From NCBI GenBank assembly GCA_023435895.1, contig JAEZLH010000017.1:682001-746000 (forward strand): a DNA stretch of 64,000 nucleotides, read 5' to 3'. Below, piece after piece: positions 34,665 through 43,600 of the stretch (the first letter of the stretch is position 1; each line of letters opens with the position of its first letter). The position numbers were made by a program, and so were the translations under genes. This DNA comes from Bacillota bacterium (GTDB lineage: Bacteria; Bacillota; Clostridia; Lachnospirales; Lachnospiraceae). A model generated the notes under the pieces. It saw nothing but the letters and a program-made list of their open reading frames with translations, ran no database searches and was not told the origin of the DNA.

Positions 34665-34892
34665 TTACCTAAGAGGGAATGGATTGATGGTAATAAGTTC
34701 GGGTTCAGTACTTACTTCAGGGATAGGGGGTGTTGTTCCAGCTAATTGACTTTCATTTACTGCGATTACACCTAGGGTGCTGGCAACTTGATTTAATAAA
34801 GCAGCAATCATGGCAGTTTCATCCTTTGTAGCACATTTAGCGATACTGCAGGCTATGAAAGTAGATAGGGATACAAGTTCGCATGAATTCAT
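34665..34892 (-). CDS. DUF6774-like small protein
   Basis: This 75-residue protein is read from the ATG at 34892, which has GGAGG six bases upstream; the in-frame ATG at 34904 overlaps that site. The N-terminal two thirds (CELVSLSTFIACSIAKC and ETAMIAALLNQVASTLGVI) form two helices typical of DUF6774, a small family of Lachnospiraceae. The C-terminal ~20 residues are Pro- and Glu-rich. The function is unknown. Confidence 0.7.
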   Translation of the reverse strand: MNSCELVSLSTFIACSIAKCATKDETAMIAALLNQVASTLGVIAVNESQLAGTTPPIPEVSTEPELITINPFPLR

Positions 34893-35043
34893 AAATACCT
34901 CCATCTTTGCTTTTTATGAGATCCAAAAGACGGCTATAGAATGCGGATAGCAGTATGACAAGCTTCCTTCAATAAAAAGACAATAACGAATATCTTATAC
35001 ATATATATATGAATAACGATTTGTATGGGTTCGTTATTTAAAT

Positions 35044-35073
35044 AAAAAAGAAGCTTTCATAATCAAAGCTTCT
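35044..35073 (-). terminator. tRNA-Arg terminator
   Basis: On the minus strand AGAAGCTTT and AAAGCTTCT form a 9-bp stem around GATTATG, followed by six T, ~20 bp past the tRNA. Confidence 0.88.
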
Positions 35074-35092
35074 TGGTGAGGATTGTTATATA

Positions 35093-35165
35093 TGCATCTA
35101 ACTGGATTCGAACCAGCGACCTTTCGCTCCGGAGGCGAACGCTCTATCCACTGAGCTACAGATGC
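35093..35165 (-). tRNA. tRNA-Arg (anticodon CCG)
   Basis: A 73-nt cloverleaf reads on the minus strand: acceptor GCATCTG/TAGATGC (one G-T), D arm GCTC-AGTGGATA-GAGC, anticodon arm TTCGC-CTCCGGA-GCGAA with anticodon CCG (decodes CGG), variable loop AGGTC, T arm GCTGG-TTCGAAT-CCAGT, discriminator A. CCA is not encoded. Confidence 0.95.
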
Positions 35166-35207
35166 CTTTATGACCTAATATAGGACATGCCTGTTACGGA
35201 CTCTGTT

Positions 35208-35236
35208 ATTATATAATATCTTATTTGTAAAGTAAA
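35208..35236 (-). promoter_or_regulatory. tRNA-Arg promoter
   Basis: On the minus strand TTTACT (35231-35236) and TATAAT (35208-35213) are spaced 17 bp, ~42 bp upstream of the tRNA. Confidence 0.7.
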
Positions 35237-35305
35237 GCAAGAATTGAATAAATATAAATATTACAAAAATGTTAAATAGTATTACAAAATAATGAAATTT
35301 TTAGC

Positions 35306-35334
35306 TTGATTTTTCTTTCCGAATTTGGTAAAAT
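35306..35334 (+). promoter_or_regulatory. Promoter of the secreted protein gene
   Basis: TTGATT (35306-35311) and TAAAAT (35329-35334) are spaced 17 bp, ~40 bp before the ATG at 35375. Confidence 0.65.
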
Positions 35335-35374
35335 GATACTTGTAAATAAAGTTTGCTTTTTGAATAAGGAGAAA

Positions 35375-36154
35375 ATGATGAAACTTAAATATAAAAAAAC
35401 AATATTATTGGCGGCATTAAGCACAATGGGAATTGGTTTGTTAACGATATCAATCAACAATAGTCCTTCGTTGGGAAAGGAAGTCACAAAACCTTCAAAA
35501 TCAGTTGAAACCGGAGTGATGTCAGATAATGAAGATACCAAATCGGCGACTCCGACCATTGAACCAACAACTACTGTAGCAGCTACACCAACTGTGGTTC
35601 CTGTTTATAATCTCCAAAAAGATGCGGACAAGAATATTAAAAATCTGTTTGTAAGTTTTTATAAAGCGAAGAATAATCGCGACATTGAATCAATCAAGAA
35701 GCTTTTAAGTGATTCTACCAAAGTAGATTCCAAAGACGATTTAAAAAAGAAGACTCAATACATTGAAAGTTATGATAAAATCGCTACATATGCGAAAAAG
35801 GGTAATACCGATGGAACTTATATTGTATATGTTTACCATGAAATAAAGTTTGCTGGAATTTCAACCGCTGCACCTGGTTTATCAAAATTTTATGTAATAA
35901 CTGACAGCAACAAAGAGTTGAAGATTTTCTCCGGCGATATGGATGAAAAGACAAAGAAATATTATGATGATCGTAACAATGATGATGATGTAAAAGCAAT
36001 CATTGATATGACGAATACAAAAAGTGATGCTGCAATAAAGAAAGATGCTGATTTAAAGAATTTCTGGAAGAATATCGATAAATTAGCAAACAAAGCTTCC
36101 GGCGAATCCAATGTAGCTACGAAGAGCCCTACAAAAGCTCCAGAATCCAAATAG
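35375..36154 (+). CDS. Secreted or anchored protein of unknown function
   Basis: This 259-residue protein starts at the ATG at 35375, downstream of AAGGAG. The N-terminus (MMKLKYKKTILLAALSTMGIG) is a signal peptide or single anchor without a lipobox. A Thr/Pro-rich linker follows (residues ~45-80), then a charged globular domain of ~140 residues (NIKNLFVSFYKAKNNRDIES, then a strand-rich segment with TYIVYVYHEIKF) and a Lys/Ser/Pro tail. The domain order resembles NTF2-like secreted domains, but the match is not firm. It has its own promoter, and its end is the hairpin described at 36175. Confidence 0.65.
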   Translation: MMKLKYKKTILLAALSTMGIGLLTISINNSPSLGKEVTKPSKSVETGVMSDNEDTKSATPTIEPTTTVAATPTVVPVYNLQKDADKNIKNLFVSFYKAKNNRDIESIKKLLSDSTKVDSKDDLKKKTQYIESYDKIATYAKKGNTDGTYIVYVYHEIKFAGISTAAPGLSKFYVITDSNKELKIFSGDMDEKTKKYYDDRNNDDDVKAIIDMTNTKSDAAIKKDADLKNFWKNIDKLANKASGESNVATKSPTKAPESK

Positions 36155-36174
36155 AATAATTGAATAAATAGAGG

Positions 36175-36235
36175 AATACTCCTTATACTATTGCTATAGA
36201 AGGAATTTAACAGCAATAATATAAGGAGTATTTTT
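36175..36235 (+). terminator. Terminator hairpin that also hides the next gene's ribosome binding site
   Basis: AATACTCCTTATA-c-TATTGCT (36175-36195) pairs with AGCAATA-a-TATAAGGAGTATT (36212-36232) over 20 bp with one mismatch. Five T end at 36235, and the next ATG is at 36236. The AAGGAG at 36223-36228 lies inside the stem. It can end transcription of the upstream gene and, in read-through RNA, block translation of the next. Confidence 0.8.
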
Positions 36236-36670
36236 ATGATTGGAAATGTAGATTTGGATTTACTGGAAAAAACCTACCAGAACGCTACAATAGGGATTAC
36301 TGCGTTGGAGTCAGTGTTGCATAAATCAACTAATATTGAATTTAACAATGCATTGAGCAAACAGTTAAAAGATTATAAGGAAATAGCTCAAAGGTCGGAG
36401 TACGAGTTGAATAAGAGTGGTGCAAAAGTAAAAAGCAATCCTAAACATGAAGAAATAATGATAAAAGGCAATATTAAACTGAATACAATGATGGATTCTT
36501 CGGACAGTCATATTGCACAGATGGTAATTCAGGGAAGTACAATGGGTATTACTCAGATGACAAAACTTTTACATGCAAAGTCAAATGCGGATGGATTCAG
36601 TATGCAGTTAGCGAAAGATTTCATTCAGAAAGAGCAGAACAATATTGAAGAAATGAAAAAATTCTTATAA
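36236..36670 (+). CDS. Predicted all-helical protein of unknown function
   Basis: This 144-residue cytoplasmic protein appears to be a helical bundle of about four helices, with Met, Ser and Lys enrichment (IKLNTMMDSSDSHIAQMVIQ, then GSTMGITQMTKLLHAK). It resembles small ferritin-like or DUF2383-like bundles only in shape; no metal-binding ExxH pattern is present. The Shine-Dalgarno (AAGGAG) lies in a long hairpin immediately before the start, so expression may be conditional. A strong terminator follows. Confidence 0.65.
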   Translation: MIGNVDLDLLEKTYQNATIGITALESVLHKSTNIEFNNALSKQLKDYKEIAQRSEYELNKSGAKVKSNPKHEEIMIKGNIKLNTMMDSSDSHIAQMVIQGSTMGITQMTKLLHAKSNADGFSMQLAKDFIQKEQNNIEEMKKFL

Positions 36671-36673
36671 GGT

Positions 36674-36714
36674 GAAGACTGCCGACGAATAAATGCATTG
36701 GCAGTCTTCTTTTT
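36674..36714 (+). terminator. Intrinsic terminator
   Basis: GAAGACTGCC (36674-36683) and GGCAGTCTTC (36700-36709) form a perfect 10-bp stem followed by five T. Confidence 0.9.
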
Positions 36715-36800
36715 GTGAAACTTTCTAAGCTAAAAACCGGTGGACGAAATATTTTAAATCAAGTATAATTAGATATTACAAATAGATTACGGAGGATGCT

Positions 36801-38372
36801 ATGCCAAAAAGGACAAAACGATTAACTTCACAGGGTGAGGAATTAAATGAAATAAGAATTAATAAATTCTTAAGTGAAGCAGGTGTATGCTCCAGAAGAG
36901 AGGCTGACCGTTACATTGAAGAAGGTAAAGTTAAAATAGATGGGGAAGTTGCCCAAACTGGTTCCAAAGTAACATTAAACAGCCAAGTAACTTTTGACGG
37001 TAAGCCTGTTAAGAAAGAAGAGAAACTAGTACTAATCGCCTTTAATAAACCGGAAGGGATTGTATGCACTACAGATTCCGATGAGCCGGATAATATTATC
37101 GATTATATTAACTATGGAATGAGGATTTTTCCGATTGGAAGATTGGATAAAGACTCCCAGGGCTTAATTCTTTTAACTAATGACGGTAATATCGTGAATA
37201 AGATATTGAGAGTTGAGAATCATCATGAGAAAGAATATATCGTTACAGTGAATAAAGAGATCAATCAGGATTTTATTAAGAAGATGTCCGAAGGGGTGCC
37301 TATATTAGATACAATTACAAACCCATGTAAGATAACTCAAATTGATCGGTTTACCTTTCAAATCATATTAACCCAAGGGTTGAATCGTCAGATTAGGAGA
37401 ATGTGCGAGGCTTGTGGTTACAGAGTAGTTAATCTAAAGAGAATACGGATTATGAATATTCTTCTTGGAAGGTTAAAGCCTGGAGATTATCGTAATGTAA
37501 CTGAGAAAGAGATTGAAGAGCTAAATCTACAAATTAGTTTGAATAAGAGGGCACAAAAAGAGAATGTTTCAAGTGAGACTGGTAGAAGAGAGCTAAATGT
37601 AAGCAATAAGGTTAGCAATGATAACAGCAAAAAAGAGATAATCAAAAGCGAGAAGAAAAAAACAGGAAACAGCAGAAAAGAGATAAGCAGAAGCGAGTGG
37701 AATAGAACCGAGAGTAGCAGAAAAAAGACCGGCACAAGCGAGAGAAACAGAGCCGACAGCAGTAAAAATACTGGCACTGGCGAGAGAAACAGAACCGACA
37801 GCAACAGTAAAAAGACAGGCACAAGCGAGTGGAACAAAGCCGACAGCAACAGTAAAAAGACAGGCACAAGCGAGAGAAACAGAACCGACAGTAGAAAAGA
37901 GACCGGCACAAGCGAGTGGAATAGAACCGACAGCAACAGTAGAAAGACAGGCACAAGCGATTGGAGCAAAACCGATAACAGCAGTAAGAAGACAGGCACA
38001 AGCGAGTGGAAAAGGGTCGACAGCAACAGTAAGAAGACAGGCACAAGCGAGTGGAAAAGGGTCGACAGCAGAAAAAAGACAAACACACGCGAGGGCAATA
38101 GTACCGACAACAGCAAGAATGAGATATATCAAGGAAAGAATAATAGATCTGAAAATGAGCGTAACAATATAAGTCAAACTGTTAAAAGCAAAACGGAGAG
38201 CAGTAGAAACGAGATTAATCAAAGAGGTAAAAATCGGACTGAGATAAGCAAAACTGAAATCGGACGAAGCAATAAGAACCCGCTAGATAGGGGCAGAAAC
38301 GAGAGCGATTCCAATAGAAGTTCATTCAAAAAATATGATAATCGAAATAATAAAAAATTTAAAAAGAGATAG
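36801..38372 (+). CDS. rluF: RluF-type rRNA pseudouridine synthase with a long repetitive tail
   Basis: This is a 523-residue protein. Residues ~18-70 are an S4 RNA-binding domain (RINKFLSEAGVCSRREADRY). Residues ~78-240 are an RsuA/RluB/RluF catalytic domain with the catalytic Asp in IGRLDKDSQGL and the family motif QGLNRQIRRMCEACGYRV. The RluF subfamily modifies 23S rRNA near position 2604 in E. coli. About 270 further residues follow, far beyond the usual ~240-290 total. This tail is almost wholly Ser, Thr, Lys, Arg, Asn, Gly and Glu, made of ~13-15-residue repeats such as NSKKTGTSERNRTDS. It is predicted disordered and very basic, perhaps an RNA or ribosome tether. GGAGGAT precedes the ATG. 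Confidence 0.88.
   Translation: MPKRTKRLTSQGEELNEIRINKFLSEAGVCSRREADRYIEEGKVKIDGEVAQTGSKVTLNSQVTFDGKPVKKEEKLVLIAFNKPEGIVCTTDSDEPDNIIDYINYGMRIFPIGRLDKDSQGLILLTNDGNIVNKILRVENHHEKEYIVTVNKEINQDFIKKMSEGVPILDTITNPCKITQIDRFTFQIILTQGLNRQIRRMCEACGYRVVNLKRIRIMNILLGRLKPGDYRNVTEKEIEELNLQISLNKRAQKENVSSETGRRELNVSNKVSNDNSKKEIIKSEKKKTGNSRKEISRSEWNRTESSRKKTGTSERNRADSSKNTGTGERNRTDSNSKKTGTSEWNKADSNSKKTGTSERNRTDSRKETGTSEWNRTDSNSRKTGTSDWSKTDNSSKKTGTSEWKRVDSNSKKTGTSEWKRVDSRKKTNTREGNSTDNSKNEIYQGKNNRSENERNNISQTVKSKTESSRNEINQRGKNRTEISKTEIGRSNKNPLDRGRNESDSNRSSFKKYDNRNNKKFKKR
37700..38100 (+). repeat. In-frame DNA repeats coding the RluF tail
   Basis: Imperfect repeats of about 39-45 bp run through the 3' third of the gene, with recurring AAGACAGGCACAAGCGAG followed by TGGAA or AGAAA and ACCGACAGC. 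Periods are multiples of three, so copy number can change without a frameshift. The region is visibly richer in G+C than the A+T-rich flanks. Confidence 0.85.
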
Positions 38373-38451
38373 AGAGTGAGAAAGCTTATTCTCCAACCAT
38401 TTCTTTTTTGATTTAACAAGACTGTGGCTTCGGAGATTAGGAGGAGATTTT

Positions 38452-40443
38452 ATGAGTGAAAAGAATAAGGATATGCTAGACGAGATTAGTATCCAAGCCA
38501 AAATAGAGGAACTAGTTAATAAATTGAATGAGGCATCCGAGGCATATTATGGCGGCAAAGATGAAATTATGTCTAATTTTGAATGGGATGCTATGTTTGA
38601 TGAACTAACGGATTTGGAAGTCGAGTCAGGTTATGTTTTACCAGACAGTCCAACCCAAAAGGTTAGTGATGGTGAGAGTAGCGGGTTAAAAGAGCAGCAT
38701 GAATTTCCTGCACTTTCTCTGGCAAAATCCAAACTGATTACAGAAATCCAAAAATGGGCGGAAAACAGAGCTATATGGCTTTCCTGGAAACTGGATGGCT
38801 CCACATTGGTTTTAACCTATGACAATGGCAGGTTAACGAAAATCCTTACAAGAGGAAATGGTCTGATTGGAACCAATATTACATTTATGAAGGATGCAAT
38901 TAAAGGTTTTCCGTTACAGATCAAACACAAAGGGCATATGGTTGTACGAGGGGAAGCAACTATTTCATATTCGGATTTTGAAATAATTAATGATACTATA
39001 GAAGATGATAATGAAAAGTATGCCAACCCCAGGAATCTGGCATCCGGCACATTGGGTCTGGATGATCCTGAAAAAGTGAAGGAACGACACGTATACTTTA
39101 ATGCATTTACCTTAGTTTATATTGAAGAGGATTTGAATTCTTGGGGTGACCGTCTGAACTTCTTAGAAAAAGAAGGATTTAATGTCATAGAGCGGGAGGC
39201 AACAACAGCAGATAACCTACCGGATACAATTGAACGATGGACAAAAAAAGTAGAAAATGGAGAAATGGATCTTCCCGTTGACGGTCTTGTTATATGTTAT
39301 GACGATACAGAATATGCCTCATCCGGCAGTGTCACAGGACATCATGCAACAAGAGCAGGATATGCATTTAAATGGCAGGATGTATCCGCTGACACTGAAC
39401 TGGAATATATTGAGTGGTCGTGTGCGGCTTCCACCATATCACCGGTGGCGGTATTTAAACCTGTTCAACTGGAAGGAACCACGGTTACCAGAGCCTCATT
39501 ATGTAATATTAGCGAGATGGAACGCCTTGGGATTGGGGAAAAAAGCGTTCTCGAAATTATTAAAGCCAATAAAATTATTCCAAAATGTGTTTCAGTGAAA
39601 AAATCAGAAGGAAAATTTACAATTCCTTCAGAATGTCCAGTGTGTCATGCAAAAACAGAAATTAAAGTAAGTCCGAAGAGCAATACCAAAACACTGCATT
39701 GTACCAATCCCGGTTGTACCGCAAAACATGTTAAGAAGTTTACGAGATTTGTTAGTAAAACCGGAATGGATATCGACGGGTTATCAATTCAGACGATGCT
39801 AAAATTTATGAATAAAGGTTTTATTTCAAATTTTGCTGATATTTATCATCTTGGGGAGCATATGGATACCATTATTAATATGGAGGGTTATGGAGCAAAA
39901 TCCTGTGAGAATATGTTAAAAGCCATAGAAAAGAGCAGAGAGGTTCATCCTGTTAACTTTATTTATTCCTTATGTATTCCTATGGTTGGCATTGATGCTG
40001 GAAAGAAAATTGTTGGAAAGATTGGGTTTGAGAGCTTTGTGGATCGCCTTAATAAGGAAGAGGGCTTTGAAGATGTTGAAGGAATAGGACCTGAGAAGTC
40101 GAATTCTATTTTGGAGTGGTATCGTATTTCTGATAATAAGATGACCTTGGAAGCATTGCTCGGTGAAGTATCCATCAAAAAGATTGAAAACAAAGCAAAT
40201 GGGGATGGAAAGTGTATCGGGCTTACATTTGTTATAACGGGTGATGTACATCATTTTAAAAATCGTGATGACTTTAAGGCTTATGTAGAAGCAGAACAGG
40301 GTAAAGTTACCGGAAGTGTAACATCTAAGACAAATTATCTTGTGAATAATGATATTATGTCAGAATCCTCTAAAAATAAAAAAGCAAAAAGCCTTGGAAT
40401 TCCGATTATTACAGAAGATGAATTTGTTGATAAGTTTTGCTAA
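38452..40443 (+). CDS. ligA: NAD-dependent DNA ligase
   Basis: This 663-residue ligase has the adenylation domain first, with the nucleotidyl-acceptor Lys in WKLDGST at residue 113 and VVRGEA, ARNLASGTLG-type (NPRNLASGTLGL) and DGLVI motifs. An OB segment follows, then a zinc finger with four Cys (CPVCHAK...HCTNPGCTAK), helix-hairpin-helix repeats and a C-terminal BRCT domain (LTFVITGDVHHF to the end). The order is that of bacterial LigA, at near-normal length. The KLDG variant in place of K(I/V)DG and the reduced N-terminal Ia domain mark the divergent Lachnospiraceae form. AGGAGGAG-like site upstream. It seals nicks in replication and repair. Confidence 0.93.
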   Translation: MSEKNKDMLDEISIQAKIEELVNKLNEASEAYYGGKDEIMSNFEWDAMFDELTDLEVESGYVLPDSPTQKVSDGESSGLKEQHEFPALSLAKSKLITEIQKWAENRAIWLSWKLDGSTLVLTYDNGRLTKILTRGNGLIGTNITFMKDAIKGFPLQIKHKGHMVVRGEATISYSDFEIINDTIEDDNEKYANPRNLASGTLGLDDPEKVKERHVYFNAFTLVYIEEDLNSWGDRLNFLEKEGFNVIEREATTADNLPDTIERWTKKVENGEMDLPVDGLVICYDDTEYASSGSVTGHHATRAGYAFKWQDVSADTELEYIEWSCAASTISPVAVFKPVQLEGTTVTRASLCNISEMERLGIGEKSVLEIIKANKIIPKCVSVKKSEGKFTIPSECPVCHAKTEIKVSPKSNTKTLHCTNPGCTAKHVKKFTRFVSKTGMDIDGLSIQTMLKFMNKGFISNFADIYHLGEHMDTIINMEGYGAKSCENMLKAIEKSREVHPVNFIYSLCIPMVGIDAGKKIVGKIGFESFVDRLNKEEGFEDVEGIGPEKSNSILEWYRISDNKMTLEALLGEVSIKKIENKANGDGKCIGLTFVITGDVHHFKNRDDFKAYVEAEQGKVTGSVTSKTNYLVNNDIMSESSKNKKAKSLGIPIITEDEFVDKFC

Positions 40444-40466
40444 TGCAGTGATAGAATGAAGTAAAA

Positions 40467-40513
40467 AAATATCGATACGATGACAACAACTGTCCGTATC
40501 GATATTTTTTTAT
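40467..40513. terminator. Terminator after ligA
   Basis: AAATATCGATACG (40467-40479) and CGTATCGATATTT (40495-40507) form a perfect 13-bp stem followed by a long T-run. A-rich sequence on the left makes it potentially bidirectional. Confidence 0.9.
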
Positions 40514-40571
40514 AATTTGACAAGATTCAACCTAAATAACTATAATTTAATAACAATAATAATTATTATAT

Positions 40572-40600
40572 TTGCAATTATTGACGATATATAGTACAAT
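40572..40600 (+). promoter_or_regulatory. Promoter of the giant surface protein gene
   Basis: TTGCAA (40572-40577) and TACAAT (40595-40600) are spaced 17 bp, 57 bp before the GTG start. Confidence 0.6.
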
Positions 40601-40657
40601 AGTCCTAAGTTTAGATAAAATTGACTAATAAGTAAAATGATTCAAGGAGGGTAATAA

Positions 40658-43600
40658 GTGAAAAAACGTATCTTAAGTGCTATGTTGGTATTATTTCTTT
40701 TAGCTGGCTATTTGCCACCTCTTAATGTAACAGGCGCAGGAGGATCAACACCTGTAACTACCAACTACAGTAATTACAGAGTTAAGCTTACAGCTGATTC
40801 AGCAACAGGTGCACCGGTAGGTGGGGCTAGTGGTTTTGGTACTGCAGCATCAGCAGGGCGCATTTGGACTGACAAAAATGTAACTGCAAATGCGGATGGA
40901 AGCTTTGGAGTTACCTTATCTGCTCTGGCACAGGAGTTTATGACAACCTCGTCAACAACAATTCCCGGACTTGGTCAAAATGGAGAGACGAGTGCTCCCG
41001 CAGCAGATGTAACATTTATTTTGGATATGAGTCAATCCATGACAGCATCAGATGTAGCCAATGGATCAGGCGGAAACTATACTAGAGTAAAAGCAATGGA
41101 AATGGCAACGAATAATGCAATTAGAATTGTTATGGAGGCGAATCCTAAAAACCGAGTAGCAGTACATTGGTTTGGTGATTATGCCGATGTTGCCCATGTT
41201 GGAACGTTAATGGAGATGGGATCTTACACATTGACTTCAGGCAGTGATTATCTTGTAAATAGCAGTAGCACCATTTCTACGAATAGTGCATTAAAAAAAG
41301 ATAATGTAGCCTATACGGTTAGATCTCAAACCTTAAAAGCAGGTACTCCGACTCAGGACGGAATTATGTATGGTGCATCTAAGATGATAAATAATTTGGG
41401 TACAGATGTAAAGAGTGCATCTGATCCAATTAGAAAACCTTACGTCTTTATTTTATCGGATGGCGCCGCAATTCAGGGACATAAAGATTGGTATAGTATA
41501 CCAGGAAATCCTCAGCTCCCCGCAAGCTATAATAAGGTCAATGATGCAAACAATCTTCCGACAAGTAATAATGCACATGCGGCAGCCAGTACTACTACAG
41601 GAACCTCCGATATTGCAGCAGTGACAATTCTTACTGGTAAATTGATGAAGAATAAAGTAGATGAAGCATATCGACATTATAATGATGACGAAACCATAAC
41701 ATCCAAGTTTTACACGGTAGGTTTGGGTGCAGACAGTGCTATAAACGGATCCTCATCCTCTACAGTTTATGCTTGGGCTGGTCTAGACCCTACCAATGTA
41801 TTTGCAAATAAAACGAATACAGGCTATAAATACTCAACAGCAAAGAATACTCATGACAAAATAGTGAGTTATACAAGCGGTACCTACAGTGCCTATTCGT
41901 CCTATACGAATGATTATATCTATTCTGACTATTATGAATATGCAAATAGCTACAACGCACTTAATGGTGCGTTTACAAGATTGGCTAATGATGTAGAAGC
42001 ATCTACGACTATAATCCCATTATTTAATTTACCCACTAACACTAATATTGGTTCAGCAGACACTACAGATATGGCAAGTGCTATCACGATTGTAGATGAA
42101 CTAGGCAATGGAGTAAACGTTGATGTTAGTACATTGAAAATTAGTGATGCAGTAGCAGAGGTAGATTCCTCTATTACAAATGGTACGATGTATAAATTTG
42201 CCGGCTATAAGAGCAAGGCGGTTATAAAAACAGTAAGTGGAGCAACCAAGTTGATTTGGTACATTGATAGTGAAGATATGCAAGAACATGCGTATCGATT
42301 TTCAAATCGGTCTCAGCCGGTTGCCGGTCAATATAGTGTACCGGACAAAGGTAATTTTGAATTGAAATACAATCTGAAACCTTCCTTTACTGAGGCTCCG
42401 GATGAAATAACTCAAAAAACTTATTTAACCAACGCAGTAAGTGAGGTTGAAGGTGTTACTGAGGCAAAAACAGTTGCATATTTTATGCCTTCAGCGGACA
42501 GCCCTTATTATCAAGCACTTACTTCTCCGCAAACTGTTTCAAAAAGCGGTGGAATCGGTGCACCCTATGTTTCAAAAGAAACACTGAGCGGTGGAAAGCT
42601 CGAAATGAGATTAGGTAACAACGGACAACTGGATTTAGAGGTTGGCATCATAAAGAGCGGACCATCCAGTGTAGCAGTGAATGATAAGATTACATATAAC
42701 GTAACAGTATATAATTACACGGACACCGATAAAAATAATTTAACAATCACAAGTGAAGGGGATACCCGGACAGGAGTTGATGTGCCGGCAAACTCAAGTA
42801 CTACTTTGACGTTTGATAAAACCGCACCATCAACCACAGGATCTATTACGAGTGATAAAGCTGAAATCACAGATTATGGATTGCAATCCAATGCTGTGGA
42901 TACCACTATTACAGAGATACCTAAGTTCACGGTTCAATATAAAGCAAATGGGGGAAGCTCTGTTGAAGATATGGAAGTAGAACGAGGGGATAAAATTATC
43001 GAACCTTCTACTACAAAAGATGGAAGTATCTTCAAAGGATGGTATAAAGATGAAGAACTTAATGAAGAATGGGATTTTGATGCAGACAGCGTTACTTCTG
43101 ATATTACGCTTTATGCAAAATGGAATTCGGTACCAACAATAGATGATTATGCTGACTCAACACCATTCGAGACTCCAATAAGCGGTACTGTTGCAGATGG
43201 AGCAAATGATAATGATACCGATACATTAACCTATTCTAAAGGATCTAGCCCAAGTAACGGAAGTGTTGTAGTAAATGAGGATGGAAGCTTTACATATACT
43301 CCACAAGAAGGTTTTCACGGCGAGGATAGTTTTACTATTACAGTAAGTGATGGTAAGGGAGGAAGTGCAACCTCCACCGTAACGATTACCGTAAACGAAA
43401 AAGTGATTCCACCCAATAACGCTCCAACCGTAGAAGATTATACCCTAGAGACAGAATATGAGACAGCATTAAACGGTGTTGTTAAGGGTGAGGATAGCGA
43501 TGAAGACGCGTTGACTTATTCAAAAGGAAGCGATCCAAGTCATGGCAGTGTTATTGTTAATGAAGATGGAAGCTGGATCTATACTCCGGAAGACGGATAT

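Noticed and set aside
37487..38222. Two ~200-codon minus-strand open frames opposite the RluF tail
   Set aside because: They arise from the repetitive composition of the plus-strand tail, have no start signals, and encode low-complexity Leu/Val/Cys strings.
38452..40443. Unusual active site in the DNA ligase
   Set aside because: KLDG in place of KIDG keeps the catalytic Lys and the spacing; it appears to be a lineage variant rather than a broken enzyme.
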